33,707 bases of DNA from Lachnospiraceae bacterium. GTDB lineage: Bacteria > Bacillota > Clostridia > Lachnospirales > Lachnospiraceae. The stretch lies in contig JAETNQ010000038.1 of assembly GCA_021772075.1 (NCBI GenBank), forward strand, positions 1 to 33,707, in the 5' to 3' direction. The first letter of the stretch is position 1; the number at the start of each line of letters is the position of its first letter. Positions 6,982 through 14,416 of this stretch are shown in pieces. A program made the translations under genes and the position numbers. The notes beneath the pieces are model-generated. The model worked only from the letters and a program-made list of their open reading frames with translations. It did no database searches and had not been told where the DNA came from.

Positions 6982-7839
6982 ATGGCAAGAAAAAAATTTA
7001 TAAGAGAGAAAAGGATTTATTGCGGGGAGGAATATTTAGAGGTTGATATAGTACCTGTTACCAATATGCCGGAAGCAGGAAAGGGAAAAAAGGGGAAGTC
7101 CTCACAGGCTCAAAAGAATCTGAATGACAAGCGGAGTAAAAGGCGTTTCGTACAGATAGCCAATACCAACTTTGGGGCGGATGATTTGCATATATCAGCA
7201 ACCTATAACGAAGAGCATTTACCTATAACCTTGGAGGAAGCGGAAAGGAACGTACATAACTATCTTGACAGGGTAAAAAGGAGAATGAAGAGGGTCACGG
7301 GGCAGGACTTAAAATATATGCTTGTCACGGAGTATACGCCGGAAGATGAAGAGGGGCAGTTGACCCTAGAGGGCATGGAGGATAAGCAGACAAGGGCGGT
7401 TAGAATCCACCACCATATTATCTTGAATGGAGGGTTGAGCCGTGACGATTTGGAATTGATGTGGAGTGCGACCCGGATTAACTGGAAAAAGGCACAGAAT
7501 GACCCGAAATATAGGAAAACCGTAGATTATTTGGGATTCGTGAATTGTGACAGATTGCAGCCAAACGAGAACGGCATAGAGGGATTAGTAAACTATATCA
7601 ACAAGAGGAAAAAGGGGTGTAAAAAGTGGTCTACCTCTATGAATCTGAAAAAGCCAAAGGAGAAGAAAAACGACCATAAATATAGTTTCCGAAAGTTGCG
7701 GACATTGGCACAGACCCCGGAAGATAAAGAGGTATGGCGTAAGCAGTATAAAGGGTATGAGCCTACTAAGATAGATTTTCAGTATAACGAGTATACCGGG
7801 TGGAGCGTCTACCTACGGTTACGGAAAGCGAGGGAATGA
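6982..7839 (+). CDS. HUH-type replication initiator-like protein
   Basis: 285 residues, very basic. Order of motifs: YMLVTEYTPE near 112-121, the metal-binding histidines IHHHIILNGG at 142-151, and the nicking-tyrosine helix LVNYINKRKKG with Tyr205 followed by lysines. This arrangement is that of rolling-circle initiator proteins of the phage G2P/ORF2 type. Such proteins nick one strand at the origin and stay joined to the 5' end. The gene follows a promoter-operator region with paired palindromes and heads the early block. An origin is not proven; the palindromes and inverted repeats at 6704-6919 are the obvious place. The alternative is a relaxase-like nickase used for mobilisation. Confidence 0.7.
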   Translation: MARKKFIREKRIYCGEEYLEVDIVPVTNMPEAGKGKKGKSSQAQKNLNDKRSKRRFVQIANTNFGADDLHISATYNEEHLPITLEEAERNVHNYLDRVKRRMKRVTGQDLKYMLVTEYTPEDEEGQLTLEGMEDKQTRAVRIHHHIILNGGLSRDDLELMWSATRINWKKAQNDPKYRKTVDYLGFVNCDRLQPNENGIEGLVNYINKRKKGCKKWSTSMNLKKPKEKKNDHKYSFRKLRTLAQTPEDKEVWRKQYKGYEPTKIDFQYNEYTGWSVYLRLRKARE

Positions 7840-8106
7840 ATGGCAGATTATACACAGCAGGAGGAAAAAGAATTAAATGCGGAGTTGAGGAAGCGGCAGA
7901 ACAGGGCAAAAAGGCTTATAGCAAGTGCCTATTATGATTCGATAGCAAATGATTTAAGCGATAATGATATTTCTATTCTGACAAAGGTAACAAATGCAGA
8001 GAGCCACAAAGATATACACCCGTATCTTTGGAATTGCGGAGTAATTGAAAGGGTGCTTGACAAAATATCAAGGAAGCTAAAGGAAGCAAGGAAAGGAAGT
8101 CGGTAA
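7840..8106 (+). CDS. Hypothetical charged helical protein
   Basis: 88 residues starting immediately after the initiator stop, so the two are probably translated together. Both ends are highly charged (EEKELNAELRKRQNRAKR and LDKISRKLKEARKGSR). No family is recognised. The link with the initiator suggests a role in replication, without direct evidence. Confidence 0.5.
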   Translation: MADYTQQEEKELNAELRKRQNRAKRLIASAYYDSIANDLSDNDISILTKVTNAESHKDIHPYLWNCGVIERVLDKISRKLKEARKGSR

Positions 8107-8107
8107 A

Positions 8108-9052
8108 ATGTTTGTAGGGTTGCATGACAGCGAAAAAGAGCATTTCAAGCATAAAAAGACATTCCCTAACTATGCCCTTATGAAAATATCCGCATACCAC
8201 AAGGCAAAGGGGGATTCCGTGGAGTGGTGGGACCCTGCAAAGGATTACGATTTGGTCTATTCGTCAAAGATATTCGATTTTACGGAGGAAAACAAAGACC
8301 TACCGCCGGATACAGTAAAAGGCGGTACAGGATACGACATAGAAAAGAAGTTACCGCAGGAAATAGATGATATGTACCCGGACTATTCCATATATCCCGA
8401 TTGCAATTATGCGATAGGCTACATTACAAGGGGTTGCCCCAATAAATGCCCTTGGTGCTACGTTCCGAGGAAAGAGGGGAATATAAAGCCTTACAGACGG
8501 TGGACGGAATTAGTACGGTACGATACGCCGGATTTAATCTTAATGGATAATAACATATTGGCAAGCGAATACGGAATATCGCAGCTAAAGGATATGGCAG
8601 GCAAGGGGTGGAGAATAGACCTCAATCAAGGAATGGACGCACGATTGGTAACGGAGGAAATAGCGGACGTATTGGCAAGCCTGCAATGGATAAAGTATAT
8701 TCGGTTTTCTTGCGATACCGTAAGCCAAGTAAAGCACATTGACAGGGTAGCGGGATTATTGGCGAAAAGGGGAATTAAACCGTATCGGCTCTTTGTCTAT
8801 CTGCTTGTGAGGAAAGACCTAGACGAAGCAGATTATAGGGTGCAGCAGTTGAGGAAACATAAGGGCATACACCTATACGCCCAGGCGGAACGTAACGAGG
8901 GTTTGGGTATCAGACCAAACAAGGCACAGCTTGAATTTACCAACCGCTACATATACGGAAATCTGTATAGGAAAGAAACTTGGAAAGAGTATATAAATAA
9001 AAGACCTTGGATAAAGCGGAGATTGGAGGTATCAGATGATTGTAACGATTGA
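8108..9052 (+). CDS. Radical SAM protein of unknown function
   Basis: 314 residues. GYITRGCPNKCPWCYVPRK (residues 104-122) has the CxxxCxxC cluster motif (Cys110, Cys114, Cys117) that binds the 4Fe-4S cluster used to cleave S-adenosylmethionine. The 100 residues before it resemble the Rossmann-like N-terminal part of B12-type radical SAM proteins but lack an obvious cobalamin histidine. After it comes an (alpha/beta) barrel pattern: LILMDNNILAS, RIDLNQGMDARL, YIRFSCDTVS. No C-terminal auxiliary cluster is seen. The substrate is unknown; the position next to a DnaQ-like nuclease, an ASCH protein and a RecU-like resolvase points to nucleic acid modification or metabolism. It overlaps the next gene by 17 bases. 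Confidence 0.8.
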   Translation: MFVGLHDSEKEHFKHKKTFPNYALMKISAYHKAKGDSVEWWDPAKDYDLVYSSKIFDFTEENKDLPPDTVKGGTGYDIEKKLPQEIDDMYPDYSIYPDCNYAIGYITRGCPNKCPWCYVPRKEGNIKPYRRWTELVRYDTPDLILMDNNILASEYGISQLKDMAGKGWRIDLNQGMDARLVTEEIADVLASLQWIKYIRFSCDTVSQVKHIDRVAGLLAKRGIKPYRLFVYLLVRKDLDEADYRVQQLRKHKGIHLYAQAERNEGLGIRPNKAQLEFTNRYIYGNLYRKETWKEYINKRPWIKRRLEVSDDCND

Positions 9053-9548
9053 TTTTGAAACAACGGGATTCAGAGCAGGAAAGGACGAGGTTTTACAGGT
9101 GTCTATCATAGACGAGGAATTTAATACCCTGCTTAATGCGTATTGCAGACCGAACAATAAGGACAGTTGGGAGGACGCACAGAGGGTACACGGAATCACA
9201 CCACAGAAAGTAAAAGCCTGCTGCCCTTTTTCCTGCTATGTGCAGGCGGTAACGGAAATTCTGAATAAGGCGGATAATGTGATAGCCTACAATGCGGATT
9301 TTGAAAACGGATTCTTGAAAGCCTACGGTATCTACATAGACCCCGGAAAATGGATTGACCCTATGATAATGTTTGCGAGAATCTACGGAGAATACGACAG
9401 CTACCACGATTCGTACAAATGGCAGAAACTTAGCAAATGTGCGGAATACTACGGATATGAGTTTAAAGCACATGATTCTTTAGAGGACGCAAAAGCAACT
9501 TTTTATTGTTATAAGAAAATGGAAGAGGGGAGGGAAAAGAAGTGTTGA
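9036..9548 (+). CDS. DnaQ-like 3'-5' exonuclease (DEDDh)
   Basis: 170 residues. The catalytic set of the DEDDh family is complete: Asp6 and Glu8 (TIDFETTGF), Asp88 (YNADFENGFL), His146 and Asp151 (AHDSLEDAKAT). It is a single-domain exonuclease without polymerase parts, so it may proofread, trim recombination ends or degrade RNA primers for the phage. The start lies inside the end of the radical SAM gene, and AGATTGGAGG lies just upstream. Confidence 0.85.
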   Translation: MIVTIDFETTGFRAGKDEVLQVSIIDEEFNTLLNAYCRPNNKDSWEDAQRVHGITPQKVKACCPFSCYVQAVTEILNKADNVIAYNADFENGFLKAYGIYIDPGKWIDPMIMFARIYGEYDSYHDSYKWQKLSKCAEYYGYEFKAHDSLEDAKATFYCYKKMEEGREKKC

Positions 9549-9880
9549 CCCTGCCAATAAAAAAGAAATGGTTTGATATGATTCTGTCCGGCAAAAAGAA
9601 AGAAGAGTATAGAGAGATAAAGCCGTATTACAATAGCAGATTTGCAAAAGAATTAGGTATCAGCCAAGATATTATTTTTTACGAGTGGTGGAATAACAAG
9701 ATTGAAATTGATACCAATATGGATATTTGTTTTAGAAACGGTTATTCTGCAAAATCCCCTAGTTTCATTGCAAAGTGTGAATTATCCATAGGGATAGGTA
9801 GGGCAGAATGGGGAGCAGAGCCGGGAAAAGATTATTACAAACTGACAATAAAAGAGATTGAGGAAAGGAGCGGTTGTTGA
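9542..9880 (+). CDS. ASCH-domain protein
   Basis: 112 residues from GTG 9542, overlapping the previous stop by 7 bases. The N-terminal LPIKKKWFDMILSGKKKEEY matches ASCH (PUA-like, RNA-binding) domains, where an Ile-x-x-Gly-x-Lys-x-x-Glu-x-Arg core marks the ligand pocket. ASCH proteins bind or act on RNA or modified nucleosides. It is common in phage early operons; the target is unknown. Confidence 0.7.
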   Translation: MLTLPIKKKWFDMILSGKKKEEYREIKPYYNSRFAKELGISQDIIFYEWWNNKIEIDTNMDICFRNGYSAKSPSFIAKCELSIGIGRAEWGAEPGKDYYKLTIKEIEERSGC

Positions 9881-9881
9881 T

Positions 9882-10124
9882 ATGCAGGCAGCAGGATTTG
9901 TAGCACGTTGTCCTTATGAGGTAGGGGATAAGGTCAATATAACATTTCATGGCGGTATCGGAATAGTTGGGGGACCGGTTACGGCAAGGTCCGCAGAGGT
10001 AACAATAACGGATATATTGGCGGTACATTCCGTTAAAAAGAATCAAGTAACTTTTATGTATGAGATTAACGATACAAAGGTACTAAAATTAGTTGATTGG
10101 GAGGTGTTAAAGCGTGAGAAATAG
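9882..10124 (+). CDS. Hypothetical protein
   Basis: 80 residues from ATG 9882 (AAAGGAG at 9863-9869); an upstream in-frame TTG is less likely. The sequence is rich in Val, Thr and Gly (YEVGDKVNITFHGGIGIVGG) and is probably all-beta. The end overlaps the RecU-like gene by 11 bases, so translation is coupled. No family is assigned. Confidence 0.5.
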   Translation: MQAAGFVARCPYEVGDKVNITFHGGIGIVGGPVTARSAEVTITDILAVHSVKKNQVTFMYEINDTKVLKLVDWEVLKREK

Positions 10125-10725
10125 CGGATTTGTGACCAATTCGGACACGGAAAGAGAATTGCGGAAATGGCAGCAGGCAAGGGATATGCCAATAGACGCA
10201 GAGAAGATAAGGCAGCAGTACAAAAACAGACAGAACAACGCCCAAGGACAGCATTTTGAGCGTGAAATACTTGCAGGGTGCAGGATGTACGAACAGAAAG
10301 GCATAGCCACGATAGACAAAACGCCGGAGCCGTTCCGTGTGACGAGCAAAAACCATAGGACGGGGGAATTTACGGGGCGTTTCAGCACACACGCACAACC
10401 CGACTTTCAAGGGACCTTATACGGCGGTCGCTCTATCATGTTTGAAGCGAAGAGGACCGGGAAAGACAGGATAACCCGGAATGTCCTTACAGATACGCAA
10501 ATGGACGTATTGGAGAAGCACAACCGATTAGGGGCGTTGTGCGGGGTATGTATCTGTATACAAGATTATTTTTTCTTTATCCCTTGGAATGTATGGCGTG
10601 ATATGAAAGAAATGTACGGACGGCAGTATTTGAAAGCAGATGATATAGAGGAATACAAGGTAAGATTTGACGGTGCGGTACATTTCTTACAGAACATAGA
10701 CACGGGGATATTTACGGAGGGGTAA
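10114..10725 (+). CDS. RecU-like Holliday junction resolvase
   Basis: 203 residues from GTG 10114 with GGGAGGTG upstream. The PD-(D/E)xK nuclease core is visible: QPDFQGTL with Asp97, then IMFEAKRT with Glu111 and Lys113, followed by a Gln helix (LTDTQMDVLEKHNRLGA) and a hydrophobic end FFFIPW, in the same order as RecU. Phages use such nucleases to resolve branched DNA before packaging. The N-terminal residues 7-12 (VTNSDT) are encoded by the first copy of the 17-base near-palindrome. Confidence 0.75.
   Translation: MRNSGFVTNSDTERELRKWQQARDMPIDAEKIRQQYKNRQNNAQGQHFEREILAGCRMYEQKGIATIDKTPEPFRVTSKNHRTGEFTGRFSTHAQPDFQGTLYGGRSIMFEAKRTGKDRITRNVLTDTQMDVLEKHNRLGALCGVCICIQDYFFFIPWNVWRDMKEMYGRQYLKADDIEEYKVRFDGAVHFLQNIDTGIFTEG
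10132..10148. repeat. 17-base near-palindrome, copy 1
   Basis: GTGACCAATTCGGACAC, one base different from the copies at 17037 and 32100. It lies in the RecU-like gene in the frame V-T-N-S-D-T. Confidence 0.65.
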
Positions 10726-10727
10726 GC

Positions 10728-11111
10728 ATGAGCGATAAGGATATGATTATTGAGTTGTTGGGGATTGCGGAGGTAGCAGAGGACGGAACGGTAGATTTTA
10801 CAGACCGTGCAAAGGAAATCATTATGGACTTGGCGGAGAAGTACAGAAAAACGCCCATATATGAGCAGGCGAAGAAAGAAACGCCGGAATGGGTCGATAC
10901 CGCCACGGCAGCAGAGATTTACATACAAATGTGCGACCGTATCGTAGAAGCACCTACCGTAACACACATGATTTTTTCTACAAAGATTCTGATACCGATT
11001 CTTTGGAAAAAGATACAGGAGGAAGAGGGAAAGGTATATTTTCGCAAGACGGCAGCAGTCGGTAAAACGGAATCCTGCTTAAATCAAATGGGCGAGATAT
11101 TGGAATCTTAG
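10728..11111 (+). CDS. Hypothetical protein
   Basis: 127 residues, helical by composition, with a hydrophobic stretch (MIFSTKILIPILW) near residue 80. It follows the RecU-like gene by 2 bases, with GGAGGGGT at the ribosome site. No family is recognised; gene order suggests early expression. Confidence 0.5.
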   Translation: MSDKDMIIELLGIAEVAEDGTVDFTDRAKEIIMDLAEKYRKTPIYEQAKKETPEWVDTATAAEIYIQMCDRIVEAPTVTHMIFSTKILIPILWKKIQEEEGKVYFRKTAAVGKTESCLNQMGEILES

Positions 11112-11121
11112 GAGGTAGCTT

Positions 11122-11418
11122 ATGGCAGCAGGCGACAGAATATTAAGCGGTTGTATTCCTTGCTATGGAATGATAAAAAAGGCAATGCCTGGACCGGAAA
11201 AGAAGAGCAGAAAGAAATATAAAAACCGCAGGCTTACAGAGATTGACCCCAAGACCAAAAAACCAAGGCTGAAAAATGGAGTAAGCACGGATAGGGCGGT
11301 TGAAGTCCTCTATATGTTTGAGAATACGGACGTATTGCCCTATCAGATTGAGGAAATGAAAGCAACCATAGCAAACTTGCAGGCGAGGGTTAAAAAATTG
11401 GAGGATTGGCAGGAGTGA
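11122..11418 (+). CDS. Small basic protein with C-terminal coiled coil
   Basis: 98 residues starting MAAGD, a start sequence (ATGGCAGCAGG) shared by several genes of this phage. The middle is basic (KKSRKKYKNRR), and the end (IEEMKATIANLQARVKKLED) has a coiled-coil heptad pattern. It could be a small DNA- or RNA-binding dimer. The function is unknown. Confidence 0.5.
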   Translation: MAAGDRILSGCIPCYGMIKKAMPGPEKKSRKKYKNRRLTEIDPKTKKPRLKNGVSTDRAVEVLYMFENTDVLPYQIEEMKATIANLQARVKKLEDWQE

Positions 11419-11618
11419 TAGCAGGAATCGTTATTATGCTAATAATTATTGTTTCTGTATCTGCACTATGGGTCTACTCATTAAGCAGGACGGCAGATAA
11501 TGACGAGCAGGACCGGCAGCGGGAAGCAGACAGAGAGGAAGAGGACAGGGAGCAGGAAGAATATTTAAGGCAGTATAGGGAGAAACAGAAAGCAAAGAAG
11601 AAAAGAAAGGGGCGGTAA
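11415..11618 (+). CDS. Single-pass membrane protein with charged tail
   Basis: 67 residues if the GTG at 11415 is used, overlapping the previous stop (GTGA) with GGAGG 10 bases upstream; a TTG at 11406 is possible but too close to that site. One transmembrane helix (residues about 2-22, IAGIVIMLIIIVSVSALWVY) is followed by a tail almost wholly of Asp, Glu, Arg, Gln and Lys. The topology suggests a small inner-membrane protein exposing a charged helix to the cytoplasm. Function unknown. Confidence 0.5.
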   Translation: MIAGIVIMLIIIVSVSALWVYSLSRTADNDEQDRQREADREEEDREQEEYLRQYREKQKAKKKRKGR

Positions 11619-11619
11619 T

Positions 11620-11754
11620 ATGCCGACAAAGAACGCTGAAAGGATAGCACAGGCAGCAGTATACATAGACGGCAAGCCAATAAAAGGGATACAGGAAATA
11701 AGACCACAGAAAATTAAAATTATTAAGTCAAGGCATAGAAGAAAGGGGCGGTAA
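11620..11754 (+). CDS. Very small basic protein
   Basis: 44 residues from ATG 11620 with AAAGGGGCGG upstream. It starts MPTKNAERIAQAAVYIDGKP and ends in a basic patch (KIIKSRHRRKGR), close to the ending of the preceding gene. It fills the gap exactly to the methyltransferase start. Coding is supported by the ribosome site and tight spacing only. Confidence 0.45.
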   Translation: MPTKNAERIAQAAVYIDGKPIKGIQEIRPQKIKIIKSRHRRKGR

Positions 11755-11756
11755 TA

Positions 11757-12503
11757 TTGCAGGAATTGACGCTAGGCAGCCTATTTGACGGTATCGGCGG
11801 TTTCTGTTATGCAGCACAGCTAACAGGCAGGATAACGCCGATATGGGCCGCAGAGATAGAGCCGAGTTGTATTGATATAACACGCTACCGATTCCCGGAG
11901 GTTATGCACGTTGGGAGCGTGACGGAGTTAAAAGGCGACGAAATACAACCCGTGGATATAATCACTTTCGGGAGTCCGTGCCAAGATTTAAGCATAGCAG
12001 GACAAAGAAAAGGTTTAAAGGGCAACCGTTCCGGGCTGTTTATGGAAGCAATCAGAATCATAGAGGAAATGAGGTTAGCAACAAATGGTAAATATCCAAC
12101 TTTCATTATTTGGGAGAACGTACCCGGTGCTTTTTCATCAGCAGACGGAGCAGATTTTAGAGCCGTGCTTGAAAAAGTCACAAAAACCAGTATTCCAATG
12201 CCTGCAAGTGGCAGGTGGGCAACCGCAGGAATGGTTAGAGGGGGAGAAGTTGACGCAGCTTGGAGAGTGCTTGACGCTCAATTTTGGGGAGTACCCCAAC
12301 GTAGAAAGAGAATCTACCTTGTCGGAGATTTTGGAGGACAACGTGCCGGAGAAATACTCTTTAAGTCCGAAAGCCTGCTTGGGTATTCTACGAAGAGCAA
12401 AGGCGAAAGGGCGGAAGTTGCCGGAGAATCTACGGGTAGCCTTAGAACAGAAAATAGCGGAACAGGGGGGGGAGATAATCGGGTTAGACTTTGCACACGC
12501 TGA
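11757..12503 (+). CDS. Cytosine-C5 DNA methyltransferase, catalytic part (motifs I-VIII)
   Basis: 248 residues from TTG 11757. Motifs in order: I LGSLFDGIGGF (SAM binding), IV FGSPCQDLSIAGQRKG with the catalytic Cys of PCQ, VI IIWENVPGAFSS, VIII VPQRRKRIYLVGDF. The frame stops at 12503 without a target-recognition domain or motifs IX and X, which are in a second frame (12085-13365). The two frames overlap by 419 bases. Either the enzyme is made of two polypeptides, as in split C5-methyltransferases, or one frameshift joins them. A run of 8 G at 12465-12472 would join them if one G were lost or two gained. The enzyme probably protects phage DNA from host restriction. Confidence 0.8.
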   Translation: MQELTLGSLFDGIGGFCYAAQLTGRITPIWAAEIEPSCIDITRYRFPEVMHVGSVTELKGDEIQPVDIITFGSPCQDLSIAGQRKGLKGNRSGLFMEAIRIIEEMRLATNGKYPTFIIWENVPGAFSSADGADFRAVLEKVTKTSIPMPASGRWATAGMVRGGEVDAAWRVLDAQFWGVPQRRKRIYLVGDFGGQRAGEILFKSESLLGYSTKSKGERAEVAGESTGSLRTENSGTGGGDNRVRLCTR

Positions 12504-13365
12504 CAGCGTAGTAAGGACTTTTGAGGATAAGACCCCTACGTTATTACAGAATATGGGAAGTGCAGGCGGTCAAATACCTTGCGTAATGCACGAAAGGCGG
12601 ACGGTTGCAGGATTTACATATAACCAAGGCGGAGAGGGTAAGGGGTTAGGATTCGAGGAAGAAAAAGCACCTACTATTATGACAGGTGGCAGAGGGGCGG
12701 TATTCATGGAAAAGAAAAGCGTTATCCCTTTGCGTGATGAAGTGACCCGGAATAAGGCAAGCAACGGATTAGGCGTTGGGGAAGTCGGGGGACCATGCCC
12801 GACACTTACCACGGCGGACATACATAGCGTTTTCTACGAAGCCTATCAGCACCACGGATACAGGGAGAGCAGCACAAGCGGTACGCTTACGGCAGACCAA
12901 AACAGCACCATAAGGGGCGATACGCCTTTAGTGGTCCGCACGGATAAGAGAGCCTTTGAATTGAATCAGCACGGCGGATATAGGGAAACGGACGCAAGCG
13001 GTACTTTGAGGGCAGCAGGGGGGGATTACGGCGGAGGGTCGGAAACAATCGTAACCGAGAGCCACAGGACAAAGGAGAATACCCCTAGCAAGCCAAGAAG
13101 CATAAAGGATATTCTGAAAAAGGCGGTACAACGTGTTATCTATGTTATACGCAGATTGACCCCGGTAGAGTGTGAGAGGTTGCAGGGATACCCGGATAAC
13201 TGGACAAAATACGGTGCAGACGGCACGGAAATAGCCGATACGGCACGTTATAGGGCAATAGGCAATAGTATATGTGTCTTTTGTGCGGAAAGGGTGTATT
13301 TGGGGATTTTAGACGCATTGACGGAGGTATCAGAAAGTGAAAGAGAAAAGGAAAGTATTTTATAA
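12085..13365 (+). CDS. Methyltransferase second frame: overlapping N-part plus target-recognition and motifs IX-X
   Basis: 426 residues in the +1 frame relative to the catalytic part. Its first 127 codons overlap that gene and still look protein-like (ESTLSEILEDNVPEKYSLS, then KACLGILRRAKAKGRKLPEN), resembling segments I associate with Firmicutes phage proteins. From about residue 130 come repeated units with PTLL, PTIM, PTLT and GTLTADQ motifs (FAHADSVVRTFEDKTPTLL, GTLRAAGGDYGGGSE), as in the variable recognition region of phage C5-methyltransferases, then motif IX (RRLTPVECERLQGYPDNW) and motif X (YRAIGNSICV). A stop-free frame this long is improbable by chance, which favours true dual coding over a simple sequencing error. 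Confidence 0.65.
   Translation: MVNIQLSLFGRTYPVLFHQQTEQILEPCLKKSQKPVFQCLQVAGGQPQEWLEGEKLTQLGECLTLNFGEYPNVERESTLSEILEDNVPEKYSLSPKACLGILRRAKAKGRKLPENLRVALEQKIAEQGGEIIGLDFAHADSVVRTFEDKTPTLLQNMGSAGGQIPCVMHERRTVAGFTYNQGGEGKGLGFEEEKAPTIMTGGRGAVFMEKKSVIPLRDEVTRNKASNGLGVGEVGGPCPTLTTADIHSVFYEAYQHHGYRESSTSGTLTADQNSTIRGDTPLVVRTDKRAFELNQHGGYRETDASGTLRAAGGDYGGGSETIVTESHRTKENTPSKPRSIKDILKKAVQRVIYVIRRLTPVECERLQGYPDNWTKYGADGTEIADTARYRAIGNSICVFCAERVYLGILDALTEVSESEREKESIL
12465..12472 (+). repeat. Poly-G (8) tract in the methyltransferase overlap
   Basis: Eight consecutive G in both frames of the overlap. Loss of one G or gain of two would fuse the catalytic frame to the frame carrying motifs IX and X, giving one product of about 535 residues. 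A second run of 7 G occurs at 13018-13024. Confidence 0.6.
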
Positions 13366-13531
13366 GACCGTGTTTCGGTATTGGGCCAGGGAGAAGTTAA
13401 AGCCGTTCTTAATCAAGTTGCTTATTGTATCATTGATTGTTGCGGTTGGATTCTTTGCCTTTGTATGGTTAATGGCTTATTTGTTGGCGTGTGGGGAAGC
13501 AGCGGGATTAGGGCAGGGGTTGAGGGTATGA
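13337..13531 (+). CDS. Small membrane protein
   Basis: 64 residues from GTG 13337 inside the end of the methyltransferase frame; GGAGGT lies at 13323-13328. A basic start (KEKRKVFYKTVFRYWAREK) precedes one strong transmembrane helix (LLIVSLIVAVGFFAFVWLM). Its stop overlaps the next start (ATGA). Function unknown. Confidence 0.5.
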   Translation: MKEKRKVFYKTVFRYWAREKLKPFLIKLLIVSLIVAVGFFAFVWLMAYLLACGEAAGLGQGLRV

Positions 13532-13794
13532 AAAAATGTAGCATTTGCGGTAAGCCTGCCTTGGAGGTCGTGGAGGTCTGCCCGGAATGTTTGCAGAGGG
13601 CAGCAGTTGACCCCGGACAGATAAAGCGGTTGAAGCAGATCAGCAACATATTAAGCATTACGGCAGGGACCGACACGAACATAAAGGAGTGTATGGAAAG
13701 CATATTGGAGATTGCGGAGGATTTGGAAAGGAGCGGTAACGTTGGCGAAAAAGAGCGGACGGAAAAGGGGGCAGCAGTTCCCGAAAAGCAATAA
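13528..13794 (+). CDS. Small zinc-ribbon protein
   Basis: 88 residues from ATG 13528, overlapping the previous stop by four bases; the same frame is open further upstream but without a start with a ribosome site. CSICGKPA and CPECLQ near the N-terminus form a four-cysteine zinc ribbon, followed by a helical part. It may bind nucleic acid; no family is assigned. Overlaps the next gene by 53 bases. Confidence 0.55.
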   Translation: MKKCSICGKPALEVVEVCPECLQRAAVDPGQIKRLKQISNILSITAGTDTNIKECMESILEIAEDLERSGNVGEKERTEKGAAVPEKQ

Positions 13795-14038
13795 GGTTAC
13801 ATACAACAAATACAATCCGAACAGGCAGGCAAGGCGGTTAGGGATAAAGGCGGAAACACCGCCGAAGCAGGAAGAGCCTAAGAGGGTATCCAAGGCGGAG
13901 GTATTGAGGGATAAGGTGCAGCAGGCAAAGGAAGCGGAAAGGCGGATAGTACCGCAGGGCATGACCTACGGGGAATATCTGCAATATCTGAAAGGAAAAC
14001 GGCAGGAGTTGGAGGGGAAAAGGGCAAAAACTGAATAA
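13742..14038 (+). CDS. Small very basic protein
   Basis: 98 residues from TTG 13742, with AAAGGAGCGG upstream; a longer in-frame start at 13712 is less well placed. The first 45 residues are rich in Lys, Arg, Gln and Asn (LAKKSGRKRGQQFPKSNK), the rest is a charged helix. Likely nucleic-acid binding. The stop codon touches the first operator palindrome of the next region. Confidence 0.5.
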   Translation: MAKKSGRKRGQQFPKSNKVTYNKYNPNRQARRLGIKAETPPKQEEPKRVSKAEVLRDKVQQAKEAERRIVPQGMTYGEYLQYLKGKRQELEGKRAKTE

Positions 14039-14134
14039 TACTTATATAAGTATACAGATTGCACAAAGAACGGCTATACTTATACAAGTATATTTGTTGA
14101 TGTTTCCGGGTTGTATTTATACTTATATAAGTAT
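14038..14134. promoter_or_regulatory. Cluster of three 16-base operator palindromes
   Basis: ATACTTATATAAGTAT is perfect at 14038-14053 and 14119-14134 and has one change at 14076-14091. The sites are 38 and 43 bases apart. The last one overlaps a possible -10 box (TATACT, 14118-14123) with TTGTTG 18 bases upstream. The same element occurs twice upstream of the initiator gene. The two clusters bracket the early region, so one regulator probably controls both; a ParB-type centromere is an alternative. Confidence 0.65.
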
Positions 14135-14176
14135 ATAATAGAATCATCAAAGGAAAGCAAACGGAGGTAGCCGGAT

Positions 14177-14416
14177 ATGAAGAAAGAATACACATTTGAG
14201 GAATTAGGATATTTTGCAGAGAGGGAATGTAAGGCAATCAAGGACAGCTTGCAGGGATACAGTTACATGAACTTTGATATTTCTTGGAGTAATTGGGCGG
14301 GTAATTGCACTCTGATAGTTGCCACCGACTACGAAGCAGAGGAAAAGGAAATAAAGGATTTCTTCTTACATTGTGCTTTAGGCATGATATTTCAGATTAA
14401 AAGGACGGTTCAATAG
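14177..14416 (+). CDS. Hypothetical small acidic protein
   Basis: 79 residues, first gene after the operator cluster, with GGAGGT at 14163-14168. Contains YTFEELGYFAERECKAIKDS and an acidic middle. No family recognised. Its transcript would continue into the structured stretch at 14417-14731. Confidence 0.5.
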   Translation: MKKEYTFEELGYFAERECKAIKDSLQGYSYMNFDISWSNWAGNCTLIVATDYEAEEKEIKDFFLHCALGMIFQIKRTVQ

